A stretch of DNA of 64,000 nucleotides from Natrialbaceae archaeon (GTDB lineage Archaea; Halobacteriota; Halobacteria; Halobacteriales; Natrialbaceae): contig PWMF01000155.1 of NCBI GenBank assembly GCA_003559215.1, positions 40,710 through 104,709 of the forward strand, read 5' to 3'. The stretch's first letter is position 1; each line of letters starts with the position of its first letter. Below the pieces are notes generated by a model. That model worked only from the letters and a program-made list of their open reading frames with translations, was not told the DNA's origin and ran no database searches. The position numbers and the translations under genes are program-made. Shown here piece after piece: positions 44,665 through 53,366 of the stretch.

Positions 44665-46040
44665 GCCAGCCCAGCGAGGAGCCGATCCTGCGGGCCGAGA
44701 ACCTGCAAAAGTATTACGACGCGAGCAGCGGCTTCATCGAGGGCCTGCTCGGCCAAACGCAGTGGGTCAAGGCCGTCGACGGAATCGACCTCGAGCTCCA
44801 CGAGGGTGAGACCCTCGGGGTCGTCGGCGAGTCGGGCTGCGGGAAGAGCACCCTCGGCCGATCGCTGCTTCGTCTGCTCGAGCCGACCGACGGCTCGGTC
44901 TACTACCGCCAGCGGGTCGGCGAGGACGGCGGCCGCGAGGAAGTCGAGATCACCGATCTCTCGAGCTCCAAACTGCGAGATCTCCGGACCGACATCCAGT
45001 ACATCTTCCAGGACCCGTTCTCGAGTCTGAACCCCCGGCTGACGGTCGGCGACATTATCGGTGAGCCACTGGATATCCACGACATCGCCGAGGGCGAGGC
45101 GCGAACCGAACGGATCTACGAGCTGTTAGAGACCGTCGGCCTCAGCCAGAACCACGCCCACCGCTACCCCCACGAGTTCTCCGGCGGTCAGCGCCAGCGC
45201 ATCGGGATCGCTCGAGCGCTGGCGGTCGACCCGGAGGTCATCGTCTGTGACGAGCCCGTCTCGGCGCTCGACGTTTCGGTACAGGCCCAGATCCTCAACC
45301 TGCTCGAGGACCTCCAGGAGGAGTTCGGCCTCTCCTACATCTTCATCGCCCACGACCTGAGCGTCGTCGAGCACATCTCCGATCGGATCGCGGTGATGTA
45401 CCTCGGCGAGTTCGCGGAAGTCGGGACGACCGAGGAGGTGTTCTCGCCGCCCCACCACCCCTACGCGGAGGCGCTGCTGTCGGCGATCCCCGAACCCGAT
45501 CCGCTCTGGAACGGTGAACAGATCCTGCTCCCCGGAACCGTCCCGTCGCCGATGAACCCGCCGTCGGGCTGTCGGTTCCACACCCGATGTCCGCGGATCA
45601 TCCCGCCCGACGAGATCGACCTGCCACAGGCGGTCTGGCGCTCGATCGTCGATCTCAAACTACGGGTTCGGGGGGCCGAGGATCTCGAAGCGGTCACCGC
45701 GGTCGACGAGGTCGAAGAGGAGGCGACCGATCCGAACGACCTCACACGCGAGGCGTTCGGTCGGTCGGTCCGCGAGGAGTTCGAGATTCCCGAGACGGTT
45801 TCGGACCCGACGGCCGAGCGAGCGCTCGACGAGAGTCTCGACGCGCTTCACGCTGCGGAGTTCGAGACCGCCCGGGATCGACTCGAGGAGACGTTCACCT
45901 CGCCCTGTGAGACCCACGATCCCCACCAGGTGCAGACGGGCGAAACCCACGAGATCGCGTGTCTGCTGTACGATGACCGGTACGCGGACGGCGAGTTCCG
46001 CTCGGACGACGGCGTAAGCGACGCCGTCGCCGACGACTAG
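44661..46040 (+). CDS. dppF: ABC importer ATPase DppF-like with C-terminal extension
   Basis: A 459-residue ATPase. Walker [22 protein letters not shown]-loop [18 protein letters not shown], signature [14 protein letters not shown], Walker [21 protein letters not shown] and THDLS-like [10 protein letters not shown] are intact. The C-terminal Cys cluster is split. [16 protein letters not shown] comes first, then about 100 residues later [21 protein letters not shown] believe this insertion is frequent in halophilic homologues. It pairs with DppD to drive import. Confidence 0.93.
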   Translation: MSQPSEEPILRAENLQKYYDASSGFIEGLLGQTQWVKAVDGIDLELHEGETLGVVGESGCGKSTLGRSLLRLLEPTDGSVYYRQRVGEDGGREEVEITDLSSSKLRDLRTDIQYIFQDPFSSLNPRLTVGDIIGEPLDIHDIAEGEARTERIYELLETVGLSQNHAHRYPHEFSGGQRQRIGIARALAVDPEVIVCDEPVSALDVSVQAQILNLLEDLQEEFGLSYIFIAHDLSVVEHISDRIAVMYLGEFAEVGTTEEVFSPPHHPYAEALLSAIPEPDPLWNGEQILLPGTVPSPMNPPSGCRFHTRCPRIIPPDEIDLPQAVWRSIVDLKLRVRGAEDLEAVTAVDEVEEEATDPNDLTREAFGRSVREEFEIPETVSDPTAERALDESLDALHAAEFETARDRLEETFTSPCETHDPHQVQTGETHEIACLLYDDRYADGEFRSDDGVSDAVADD

Positions 46041-46087
46041 CCGTTCGGTTCCGAACGTTTTAGTTCTCGTCGCGCCTGTATCCGCCA

Positions 46088-46630
46088 ATGCGTCGGATCT
46101 ACGAGTCGAACGCCCTCCGTCGGGACGACGACGAACCCTTCTCCCCTCGTGAACGAGAGACCGATCCCCAGGCGATGCGGTCGATCGACAGCACGAGCCT
46201 GAGCCAGCGGTTCGTTCCGGATCGGCTCTGCCACCGGGCGATCTCGGTCGACGTCTCGACACCGCGCTCGACGTATCCGGTCGGGGCCACGATCCCGTTT
46301 CGGGTGACGATGCGAAACTCGATGCCGTTCCCGATTACGGTGACGACCCGCTCGCCGATCCTCTGGAGCTGGAGCGTCGACGGGCTCACCGACGCCGCCG
46401 AGATACCGATCCATGATCCGCCCGCGGAACCGCGAGGCTTCCGGTTCGACCGGGGCGAACGAAAACAGTTCACGAAGCGCTGGCACCAGCACTTTCGAAT
46501 CGACGACGACGAGTGGGAAGCCGCCGAGCCCGGAACCCACACGATTGGTGCCGGCCTGAACGTCGCCGACGCCGACGAGAAGGGACTGTACGACGAGACG
46601 ACGATCACCGTCGAACCGGACGACTCCTGA
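46088..46630 (+). CDS. Haloarchaeal beta-sandwich protein, unknown
   Basis: A 180-residue protein starting MRRIYESNALRRDDDEPFSP. The middle (RSTYPVGATIPFRVTMRNSM, PFPITVTTRSPILWSW) and end (PGTHTIGAGLNVADADEKGL) suggest an Ig-like or BsuPI-like beta-sandwich. No signal peptide or catalytic motif seen. It lies 48 bp after the dpp operon and converges with the membrane zinc-ribbon gene. The fold assignment is tentative. Confidence 0.55.
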   Translation: MRRIYESNALRRDDDEPFSPRERETDPQAMRSIDSTSLSQRFVPDRLCHRAISVDVSTPRSTYPVGATIPFRVTMRNSMPFPITVTTRSPILWSWSVDGLTDAAEIPIHDPPAEPRGFRFDRGERKQFTKRWHQHFRIDDDEWEAAEPGTHTIGAGLNVADADEKGLYDETTITVEPDDS

Positions 46631-46642
46631 CCCGACGGGTCG

Positions 46643-47518
46643 CTACGGCTGGAAGCCGCCGCCCGCGCCCCGATCGGCGTCGTTCGGATCGAACTCGAGC
46701 AGCGGCTGTCCGCAGCCGTCGCAGTTGAGCGCGTGGACCGCGTAGGTCTGACAGCAGGAGTCGACGGTGTCCTCGGTCAGCGTGATCGGGGCCCCGCAGT
46801 CCGGACAGCGCTCGCGGAACGATCGCAACACCTCGAGCAGTTCGATCCGCTGGGCCTGCGGAACCTCCCGCCAGCGTTCGGTCAACTCCTCGAGCGCGCG
46901 GTGGGTCGCGACGTCGGCGAGCAGGGCCGCTGTCGACGGCCACTTGTGGATCCGTCGACCGATCTTGACGGCGGGGTAAGAACGGTCCTCGACGGTCACC
47001 GAACCGGGTTCGAGACCGTACAGCTCGGCGACGAGTTCCGGCTCGAGCGGATCGTCGGGCAGCGTACGGAGCCGATCGTCGATCAGGTCGGCGAGGTCGT
47101 CGGTAAAGCCGAGATCGTTCTCTCGGATCTCGACGGCGCCGACCTCCAGGAGGAAGCGTTCGGGATCGATCGCCCGTTCCCGCTGGCGTTCGTACTCCTC
47201 GATGGTCTCGGTCGTCAGCTCCTCGGAGTCTTCGTCGGACTCCTCGAGCGGGTGCGTATCGAAGTACTCGAGGATCGATTCGGGGAGGTACCGCTTCGTC
47301 AGCGCCGGCGTTCCGGGAACGAGGTAGCCACGGAGGCCGATCGCGGCCAGCGAGCCCGCGAACGCCGCGGCGCCACCCTTGCGCGAGACGTTCCCGACGA
47401 GCGCGCTCGCTCCGGCAGCGAGCGCGACGTTGACGATCGTACACGGAACGCACCTGTTCTCGCCGGTGTGCTCGGGGTTCCGGACGCGGGCCAGCGCCGA
47501 CCGGATCGGCTCTCTCAT
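46643..47518 (-). CDS. Membrane-anchored zinc-ribbon protein
   Basis: A 291-residue haloarchaeal protein. HTGENRCVPCTIVNVALAAG begins a hydrophobic hairpin of one or two helices, with a C-x2-C at its edge. A charged linker and a domain (ELYGLEPGSVTVEDRSYPAV) follow. A C-terminal zinc ribbon is ERCPDCGAPITLTEDTVDSC plus ALNCDGCGQPLLEFD. The combination is common in halophiles, with no known function. ATG 47518 chosen over one 27 bp upstream. Confidence 0.6.
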   Translation of the reverse strand: MREPIRSALARVRNPEHTGENRCVPCTIVNVALAAGASALVGNVSRKGGAAAFAGSLAAIGLRGYLVPGTPALTKRYLPESILEYFDTHPLEESDEDSEELTTETIEEYERQRERAIDPERFLLEVGAVEIRENDLGFTDDLADLIDDRLRTLPDDPLEPELVAELYGLEPGSVTVEDRSYPAVKIGRRIHKWPSTAALLADVATHRALEELTERWREVPQAQRIELLEVLRSFRERCPDCGAPITLTEDTVDSCCQTYAVHALNCDGCGQPLLEFDPNDADRGAGGGFQP

Positions 47519-47581
47519 ACCCGCGGGTTGTGACGGCGTCACCAAAAACGGGGCGGGTCGATCGGGCCCTCCGCTCTCGAC

Positions 47582-48040
47582 TCACTCGTCCCGGTAGCTG
47601 ACCTCGCCGTCGATCTCGTAGAATTTCTCGAGCGGTCGCTCGTCTCGTCCGCCCGGCGACGAACCCACGAACACGCCGGATCTGTCGGCGTCGGGGTAGA
47701 CGGTAACGTCCGGTTCGGTCATCGCCGACACGGCGAGGTACCGAAGCGGCGCCCGCGAGTCGTTGATCACGCGGTGGGCGCCGGCCTCGCCCGTCGCAGG
47801 TGAGACGTAGTCCCCTTCTCCGCGGGCGCGTCGTGCCGTCGATCCGAAGCGTGTCGCTGCCCGTGAGCACGTCCAGCGCCTCCTCGGTTGCGGTGTAGTA
47901 GTCGTAGGGCCAGGAACGGCGGCCGGCCGGCAGGTCGTAGCGGCTACAGCCGAATCGGTCGCCTCGGCCGCCTCGCCGAACTGTTTTCGCCTGAACGCCG
48001 TCTCGCCGCGCTCGAGTTCGGTCCACTCGAGGTCGTCCAC
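47582..48040 (-). pseudogene. Cupin gene with two frameshifts
   Basis: A 152-codon reading frame looks continuous but is a scrambled cupin. The N-terminus (TELERGETAFRRKQFGEAAE) is in frame. From about 47963 the conserved sequence shifts to another frame (GCSRYDLPAGRRSWPYDYYT, then EEALDVLTGSDTLRIDG). It returns to the first frame near 47818, where GDYVSPATGEAGAHRVINDS and EPDVTVYPDADRSGVFVGSS follow. A G seems missing after codon 26, and a second indel restores the frame. The middle of the stated product is therefore nonsense. Pseudogene or sequencing indels. Confidence 0.65.
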
Positions 48041-48202
48041 GCTGACGAGACTCGTGCAGTGGAGCCACTAGACGCCAGTAAAGAGCTGGTGGCGACAGTG
48101 GCTGTTTGAAAATAGAACTCTACTCGAGTCGGCGGCAGTCGGACGACCGTGTGTCCCGAAGCGGTCGTTGGAGGACGGCTTCAGCGTTCTCGAGATAGAA
48201 AT

Positions 48203-48219
48203 GGGAGGTAGATTTGAAC
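48203..48219 (-). repeat. 17-nt copy of the tRNA-Met 3' part
   Basis: GGGAGGTAGATTTGAAC is repeated exactly at 48339-48355, inside the T arm and acceptor of the initiator tRNA. This copy lies about 117 bp past the tRNA 3' end in an otherwise gene-free stretch. Such tRNA 3' fragments mark attachment sites of integrated elements. With only about 120 bp between copies any element must be lost or this is a relic. Confidence 0.5.
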
Positions 48220-48268
48220 CACGTCCACTTCGCTCCCTGCGGTCGCTCGTGGCCTGGTGCAAATCTAC
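48208..48268. repeat. Imperfect hairpin next to the tRNA fragment
   Basis: GTAGATTTG (48208-48216) is exactly complementary to CAAATCTAC (48260-48268), with an inner CCACG/CGTGG pairing. The arm includes part of the tRNA-derived 17-mer. It might be a recombination site remnant or a transcript hairpin. No further gene found in 48041-48335. Confidence 0.35.
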
Positions 48269-48335
48269 TCTATACTATTTTCGAGGTTCACGCCACTCGT
48301 CACTCCGTTCCTCGTTGTTGCTCGCCTCGAAAAGT

Positions 48336-48409
48336 AGCGGGAGGTAGATTTGAACTACCGGTCTGCGGGTTATGAGCCCGCCGGAATCTCCTGGCTATCC
48401 CATCCCGCT
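48336..48409 (-). tRNA. Initiator tRNA-Met (CAT)
   Basis: A 74-nt cloverleaf on the minus strand: acceptor AGCGGGA pairing with TCCCGCT, anticodon loop CTCATAA (CAT), T arm CCGGTAGTTCAAATCTACC. The A1-T72 first pair and the three G-C pairs below the anticodon loop (GGG/CCC) mark it as initiator. CCA is not encoded. No intron seen. A 17-nt copy of its 3' part lies at 48203. Confidence 0.95.
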
Positions 48410-48475
48410 ACTTCTTCGTAACCCGGTGCGCTAGTTAAGGGTTGTGATTCGACCGCCGTGTGTGGGTTTCTGTCG

Positions 48476-48922
48476 TCAACCCCTGTGGACCTTCCACGTG
48501 TAGAGGCACTCACAGGTGTAGTTGACGAAGAAGCCGATCCCCATCCCGATGAGGTTCGCTGCCAGATACCAGACGTCGAAGCCGTAGACCAGCAGGGCCA
48601 ACACGCCGAGGGTCACGAGAAAGCCCGCGAACCGAACCAGGTTCGACCGGAGAAAGCGCCGGCCGAGCGCTCGCGGCGTCCAGGCGCCGTGGCTCGCGAA
48701 CGTCCAGCGTTCGTTGATCACGAAGATCACTGCGATGGCGAACTCCCAGGCGATCACCTTCGCGGCGACCGGCCCGAGGAACGTCAGTTCGACGAGCGTG
48801 ACGAGAACGAGGTTGTCGACGGTCGCGCCGACGAGACCGACGCTCGCGAACTGGGTGAACCGGGTCGCCGAGCACAGCGCCCGGGCTCGCACCCGGAGTG
48901 CGTCCGACAGTGATCGTGACAT
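48476..48922 (-). CDS. GtrA family membrane protein
   Basis: A 148-residue GtrA-like protein with four helices. FTQFASVGLVGATVDNLVLV opens the family, followed by EFAIAVIFVINERWTF, then NLIGMGIGFFVNYTCECLY and the basic end TWKVHRG. GtrA members are thought to flip polyprenyl-linked sugars or help glycosylate cell-surface polymers. No partner glycosyltransferase is adjacent. Full length. Confidence 0.87.
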   Translation of the reverse strand: MSRSLSDALRVRARALCSATRFTQFASVGLVGATVDNLVLVTLVELTFLGPVAAKVIAWEFAIAVIFVINERWTFASHGAWTPRALGRRFLRSNLVRFAGFLVTLGVLALLVYGFDVWYLAANLIGMGIGFFVNYTCECLYTWKVHRG

Positions 48923-48971
48923 CGCCGTAACGGACCTGTGACGCAGTTATCGAGAGAACGAACGCCGTTCC

Positions 48972-49238
48972 CTACAGCTCGAGGTCGGCTTTCGCGCGGA
49001 CGACATCGACGTCTTCGGCGTCGACGCGGTCGACGTCGAGGAAGTGGGGGGTGAAGTTACGCTTCTCGAAGTCCTCGAACTCCGAGTCGGCGCCGACGGT
49101 ACACCACAGCTGGACCTTCTCGGGGCCGTGCCACTCGCCGTTGCGCGTCACGGCGAAACACACCACCTCTTCCCCGTCGTACTCCACGATGGCCCCCTTT
49201 CGGATACCCGGGTCCCCGTGGATGATGAGACGCTTCAT
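48972..49238 (-). CDS. HAH_0734 family protein
   Basis: An 88-residue conserved haloarchaeal protein. MKRLIIHGDPGIRKGAIVEY, CFAVTRNGEWHGPEKVQLWC and HFLDVDRVDAEDVDVVRA match, in my memory, the HAH_0734 family, usually near the L44e translation genes as here. Function unknown. Divergent from the ribosomal operon across 124 bp that holds the L44e promoter. Confidence 0.8.
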   Translation of the reverse strand: MKRLIIHGDPGIRKGAIVEYDGEEVVCFAVTRNGEWHGPEKVQLWCTVGADSEFEDFEKRNFTPHFLDVDRVDAEDVDVVRAKADLEL

Positions 49239-49318
49239 GCGGGTGCGTTCACGCGAGAGGGGATTAAACGCTTCGAAGGCTCGAGGGGTCCGTCGCCGCG
49301 GCGACGACGAACCAAACG

Positions 49319-49328
49319 GGTTTTAAAC
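49319..49328 (+). promoter_or_regulatory. Promoter of the L44e operon
   Basis: TTTTAAA at 49321-49327, flanked by GGG, lies 36 bp before the L44e ATG. It fits an archaeal TATA box with a short leader of about ten bases. It would drive L44e, S27e, aIF2-alpha, Nop10 and the PAC2 gene together. Confidence 0.5.
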
Positions 49329-49362
49329 GGCGCTGTCTTAGCCCACCTCAAGTGAGCTAACG

Positions 49363-49644
49363 ATGCAGATGCCACGCCGATTCAATACGTACTGCCCGCA
49401 CTGCAACGCACACCACGAGCACGAGGTCGAGAAGTCCCGTACCGGCCGCTCCTCGGGGATGAAATGGGACGCTCGCCGAACCCGGCGCAACACCGCAACG
49501 ATCGGGAACGCCGGTCGTTTCTCGAAGGTGCCCGGCGGCGAGAAGCCGACGAAGAAAACGGATCTGAAGTACCGCTGCAGCGAGTGCGGCAAGGCCCACC
49601 TCCGCGAGGGATGGCGCGCCGGCCGACTCGAGTTCCAGGAGTGA
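49363..49644 (+). CDS. rpl44e: Ribosomal protein L44e
   Basis: A 93-residue large-subunit ribosomal protein (eL42). [20 protein letters not shown] carries the first zinc knuckle, and [19 protein letters not shown] the second. The rest is basic ([19 protein letters not shown]) for rRNA contact near the E site. Start of a conserved translation operon: S27e follows after 5 bp. Confidence 0.96.
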   Translation: MQMPRRFNTYCPHCNAHHEHEVEKSRTGRSSGMKWDARRTRRNTATIGNAGRFSKVPGGEKPTKKTDLKYRCSECGKAHLREGWRAGRLEFQE

Positions 49645-49649
49645 TTACA

Positions 49650-49823
49650 ATGGCAGGAAATTTCTACAACGTCCGCTGCAGTGACTGCGAGAACGAACAG
49701 ACCGTCTTCGGCAAGGCCTCCACTGAGGTCGCGTGTGCCGTCTGCGGAACGACGCTGGCGCGACCGACCGGCGGCAAGGCCGAGATCGACCACGAGATCC
49801 TCGAAACAGTCGAGTCACGATGA
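49650..49823 (+). CDS. rps27e: Ribosomal protein S27e
   Basis: A 57-residue small-subunit protein. [20 protein letters not shown] with CSDC, followed by [20 protein letters not shown], gives a C4 zinc site. It is the usual archaeal size. Its stop overlaps the aIF2-alpha start by ATGA, so they are translated together. Confidence 0.96.
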   Translation: MAGNFYNVRCSDCENEQTVFGKASTEVACAVCGTTLARPTGGKAEIDHEILETVESR

Positions 49824-50620
49824 AGTACAGCGGCTGGCCCGACACCGGCGAACTCGTCGTCGGCAAGATCGACGAGATCGAGGACTTCGGCGTCTTCGTC
49901 GACCTAGAGGAGTACCAGGACCAGCGTGGGCTGATCCACATCTCCGAGGTCGCGAGCGGCTGGATCAAGAACGTCCGCGATCACGTTCGCGAGGGCCAGA
50001 TCGTCGTCTGCAAGGTACTCGACGTCAACACCGAGTCCCAGCAGATCGATCTCTCGCTGAAAGACGTCAACGATCACCAGCGCTCCGACAAGATCCAGGA
50101 GTGGAAAAACGAGCAGAAAGCCGACAACTGGATGGGCCTCGCGCTCGGCGAGGACGCCGATGACGAGACCTACACCGCCGTCGCCAACGAGCTGATCGGC
50201 GCCCACGGCAGCCTCTACGACGGGTTCAAGCAGGCCGCGATCCACGGCGAGGAGGCTCTCGAGGGAACCGACCTCTCGGAGGACGAGATCGGCGCACTCG
50301 TCGACACCGCTCGCGAGAACGTCTCGGTGCCGTACGTCACCGTCACCGGCTACGTCGATCTCGAGAACGCCTCCCCGAGCGGCGTCGACGGGATCCGGAC
50401 CGCCCTGGAGGCCGCCGAAGGGAACGGAGAGGTGCCCGACGAGGTCGACCTCGAAGTTAGCTACGTCGGCGCGCCGGAGTACCGGATCAACGTGCAGGCA
50501 CCCAACTACAAGACCGCCGAATCCCAGCTCGAGGAGAGCGCCCGCCGCGCGGTCGCCGCGATCGAGGGAGAGGGCGGTTCCGGCGAGTTCCACCGCGAGC
50601 GTCGCACCGACGACGAATGA
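49820..50620 (+). CDS. eif2a: Translation initiation factor aIF2 alpha subunit
   Basis: A 266-residue aIF2-alpha, part of the heterotrimer delivering Met-tRNAi to the ribosome. The S1 RNA-binding domain ([40 protein letters not shown]) is followed by a helical domain and a C-terminal alpha-beta domain ([20 protein letters not shown]). No eIF2B-type Ser51 loop role is expected in archaea. Stop overlaps the nop10 start. Confidence 0.95.
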   Translation: MKYSGWPDTGELVVGKIDEIEDFGVFVDLEEYQDQRGLIHISEVASGWIKNVRDHVREGQIVVCKVLDVNTESQQIDLSLKDVNDHQRSDKIQEWKNEQKADNWMGLALGEDADDETYTAVANELIGAHGSLYDGFKQAAIHGEEALEGTDLSEDEIGALVDTARENVSVPYVTVTGYVDLENASPSGVDGIRTALEAAEGNGEVPDEVDLEVSYVGAPEYRINVQAPNYKTAESQLEESARRAVAAIEGEGGSGEFHRERRTDDE

Positions 50621-50796
50621 AATCCGACATCCGGGTCTGTTCGGCGTGGCGCGACGCCCACGATCGCCCGGTGTACACCCTTTCTTCGACCTGTCCCGAC
50701 TGCGGCGCCGACGCGACAAACAGCGCGCCGGCGCCGTTCGACCCCGAGGACGCCTACGGCGAGTACCGACGCGCTCTTAAACGTCGCAGTCGCTGA
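50617..50796 (+). CDS. nop10: H/ACA RNP protein Nop10
   Basis: A 59-residue Nop10, the small zinc protein of H/ACA ribonucleoproteins that binds Cbf5 and guides pseudouridylation. It starts [20 protein letters not shown], carries CPDC and ends [14 protein letters not shown]. The CSAW...CPDC pair makes a mini zinc ribbon, with the first ligand pair partly changed in halophiles. It overlaps eif2a by ATGA and is 6 bp before the PAC2 gene. Confidence 0.93.
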   Translation: MKSDIRVCSAWRDAHDRPVYTLSSTCPDCGADATNSAPAPFDPEDAYGEYRRALKRRSR

Positions 50797-50802
50797 TACG
50801 GT

Positions 50803-51573
50803 ATGGACGAACTCGAGATCGAAGCGGTCGCCGAGGCGGAACTGGACGACCCCGTACTCGTCGAGGGGCTTCCCGGCGTCGGACACGTCGGCAGCCTCGC
50901 GGCCGAGCACTTACTCGAGGAGCTCGAGGGCGAGAGCACCCTCGTCCGGCGGATCTACTCTCACGAATTCCCGCCGAAGGTAAGCATCGAGGACGGCGTC
51001 GCCGACCTGACCTGCGCCGAGATTCACGCGATTTCGGTGCCCGACGGCCGCGACCTGCTCGTGTTGACCGGGGACCACCAGGCCCAGACGAACGAGGGTC
51101 ACTACGTGCTGGCCTCGGCATTTCTCGACGTCGCCGAGGAGTTCGGCGCGAGCGAGCTGTACGCGCTCGGCGGCGTGCCGACCGGCGAACTGATCGACGA
51201 GTACGCCGTCGTCGGCGCCGTCAGCGACGAGTCGCTGGTCGAGTCCCTCGAGGATGCGGGCGTCGAGTTCCGCGAGGACGAGCCAGCCGGCGGGATCGTC
51301 GGCGTCTCCGGGCTCCTGCTCGGTCTGGGCGAACGTCGCGGGTTTGAGGCCGCCTGCCTGATGGGTGAAACCAGCGGCTACCTCGTCGATCCCAAGAGCG
51401 CCCGCGCGGTGCTCGAGGTGCTCGAGGAGCTGCTCGGGTTCGAACTCGACTACGAGAGCCTCGACGAGCGCGCCGACGAGATGGAGGACGTCATCGGGAA
51501 GATCCAGGAGATGGAACAGCAACAACAGCAGATGGACGTGCCGACGGACGACGACCTGCGGTATATCGGGTAA
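50803..51573 (+). CDS. PAC2 family proteasome assembly chaperone-like protein
   Basis: A 256-residue PAC2/DUF75 protein. LDDPVLVEGLPGVGHVGSLA, VLTGDHQAQTNEGHYVLASA, the YALGGVPTGEL segment and FLLGLG-like LLLGLGERRGFEAACLMGET are diagnostic. The C-terminal EMEQQQQQMD coiled coil may dimerise. It is suggested to help assemble proteasome alpha rings or to bind peptides. It ends the translation operon. Confidence 0.87.
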   Translation: MDELEIEAVAEAELDDPVLVEGLPGVGHVGSLAAEHLLEELEGESTLVRRIYSHEFPPKVSIEDGVADLTCAEIHAISVPDGRDLLVLTGDHQAQTNEGHYVLASAFLDVAEEFGASELYALGGVPTGELIDEYAVVGAVSDESLVESLEDAGVEFREDEPAGGIVGVSGLLLGLGERRGFEAACLMGETSGYLVDPKSARAVLEVLEELLGFELDYESLDERADEMEDVIGKIQEMEQQQQQMDVPTDDDLRYIG

Positions 51574-51665
51574 CGACGCCGGTTCGGGCCCTCAGCGGAG
51601 ATCGAGCGAAGCGGGCTCGGACGGCGTACTCGCGTTATATCCTTCTGGGCGGAGTGGTTCCGGAC

Positions 51666-51845
51666 ATGGCACACAGCCCCGAACTCCCAGAGAAGTACGT
51701 CTGTGTCGACTGTCAGGCGGTACATGCCGGTACGGTCGCCGACCGTACCGATGCCGGCCACCGGTACGAACCACCCGAAGCGTGTGGCTGTTGTGACGGC
51801 GCCGAGTTCGTCCCCGAAGCGAACTGGCCCCACGTCGATCAGTAG
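51666..51845 (+). CDS. Small cysteine-rich protein (59 aa)
   Basis: A 59-residue protein, MAHSPELPEKYVCVDCQAVH at the start and CGCCDGAEFVPE later. The two Cys pairs (CVDC, CGCC) could bind one zinc as a small zinc ribbon. A short promoter-like TATATCC stretch precedes it. Typical of halophilic small zinc proteins, role unknown. The ATG at 51666 was preferred to one 12 bp upstream. Confidence 0.65.
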   Translation: MAHSPELPEKYVCVDCQAVHAGTVADRTDAGHRYEPPEACGCCDGAEFVPEANWPHVDQ

Positions 51846-51934
51846 CGCGTTTCGCCGGCCGTTCCGAGCCGGCCGGTTTCGGGAATCGCTGCGGGACCGC
51901 GAACACTATTTTCGTGCCGATCCACGGACCGCAT

Positions 51935-53314
51935 ATGGCCGATTCTCGAACGACCGAACGATACGACGTCGGCGTCGTCGGTGCGGGACTAGCCGGGCTG
52001 ACGGCGGCGCGAGAGCTAACCGAGGCCGGAGTCGACGTCGTCGTCCTCGAGGCCAGGGACCGGGTCGGCGGTCGGACGGCCGCGGACTCGCTGCCGACCG
52101 GCGACGCGATCGACCGCGGCGCCGAGTGGATCGACACCGAACACGAGCGCGTCCTCGAGCTGGTCGAGGAGTTCGACCTCGAGCTGTGCGAGCAGTACGA
52201 CGCGGGCGTCGATCGGGTCGCGGTAGCGGGTGAGCTGTTCGACCACGAGAACCGTTTCCGGGCGCTTCCCGAGGAATCGGCCTCGGAACTGCAGGCGGCG
52301 CTCGAACGGATCGAGAGCCTCCGTCGGGACGTTCCCCTCGAGTCGCCACACGAGGCGCCCGACGCCGAGCGGTGGGACGCGACGACCCTCGAGTCCTGGA
52401 AGCGGGAGGCGATGGCGACCGAGGCCGCACGTGAGGCGTTCGACGCGTTCGTCCGCGCCGAATTTACCGTCGAACCGAGCGGAATCTCGCTTTTGTACTT
52501 TCTCGCGGCCGTCGACGCCGGCGGCGGGCTCGAGATTCCCGCCGAGTCGACCAGCGTAACGCAGAAGTATCGCCTCGCCGATAGCACCCAGCAGCTCTCG
52601 GAGGGGCTCGCCGCCGGTCTTGGCGGGGCGGTCCGACTAAGCGAACCGGTTCGCCGGATCGATCGGCGGGGCGACGACGTGACGCTCGAGACGGACGACG
52701 AGACGTATGCGGTCTCGGACGCCATCGTCGCCATCCCGCCGCCGCTGATCGATCGGATCGACCACGAGCCGTCGCTTCCCGCCCGTCGACGGGGGCTGGT
52801 CCAGCGGATGCCGATGGGTGCGGTGATCAAGTGTTTCGCCGCCTACGAGGAGCCGTTCTGGCGCGAGGACGGCTACTCGGGATCGGTGCTGGCGGCCGAC
52901 GGAGCCGTGACCGAGGTCGCGGACGGGACACTCCCCGACGGTGATCGGGGCCTTCTCGTCGCGTTCGTCGCCGGGGCCGACGCCCTCGAGTGGAGCGACC
53001 GACCCGCAGCCGAGCGCCGGGAGCGGGTGCTCGAGGAGCTCGGCCGCTATCTCGGGCCGCGAGCGACCGATCCGCTGGAGTACGCCGACGAGGCCTGGTC
53101 GAAGACCCGGTGGTCGACGGGCGGGTACAACGCCGCGATGACGCCGGGAACACTGACGACCTGCGGCGACGCGCTCCGCGAACCCGTCGGCGGCGTTCGC
53201 TGGGCCGGCTCGGAGACAGCCCTCGAGTGGCGCGGCTTCATGGAGGGGGCGATCCACTCGGGGGAGCGGGTCGCGAACGAAATTCTCGAGAATCGCGGGG
53301 CTCGAGGAAACTGA
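51935..53314 (+). CDS. Flavin monoamine oxidase family protein
   Basis: A 459-residue FAD amine oxidase-like protein. The FAD motif GVVGAGLAGLTAARELTEAG is near residue 13, with VVVLEARDRVGGRT and RGAEWIDTEH following. The C-terminal FAD contact is VRWAGSETALEWRGFMEGAI. Substrates may be amines, polyamines or carotenoid-type intermediates; none can be assigned. ATG 51935 puts the Rossmann strand at the usual place. Confidence 0.85.
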   Translation: MADSRTTERYDVGVVGAGLAGLTAARELTEAGVDVVVLEARDRVGGRTAADSLPTGDAIDRGAEWIDTEHERVLELVEEFDLELCEQYDAGVDRVAVAGELFDHENRFRALPEESASELQAALERIESLRRDVPLESPHEAPDAERWDATTLESWKREAMATEAAREAFDAFVRAEFTVEPSGISLLYFLAAVDAGGGLEIPAESTSVTQKYRLADSTQQLSEGLAAGLGGAVRLSEPVRRIDRRGDDVTLETDDETYAVSDAIVAIPPPLIDRIDHEPSLPARRRGLVQRMPMGAVIKCFAAYEEPFWREDGYSGSVLAADGAVTEVADGTLPDGDRGLLVAFVAGADALEWSDRPAAERRERVLEELGRYLGPRATDPLEYADEAWSKTRWSTGGYNAAMTPGTLTTCGDALREPVGGVRWAGSETALEWRGFMEGAIHSGERVANEILENRGARGN

Positions 53315-53366
53315 GCGGACGGCGAGAATCAGTTGGCACGCCGATCCAGGCCCCCGATCGACTCGG

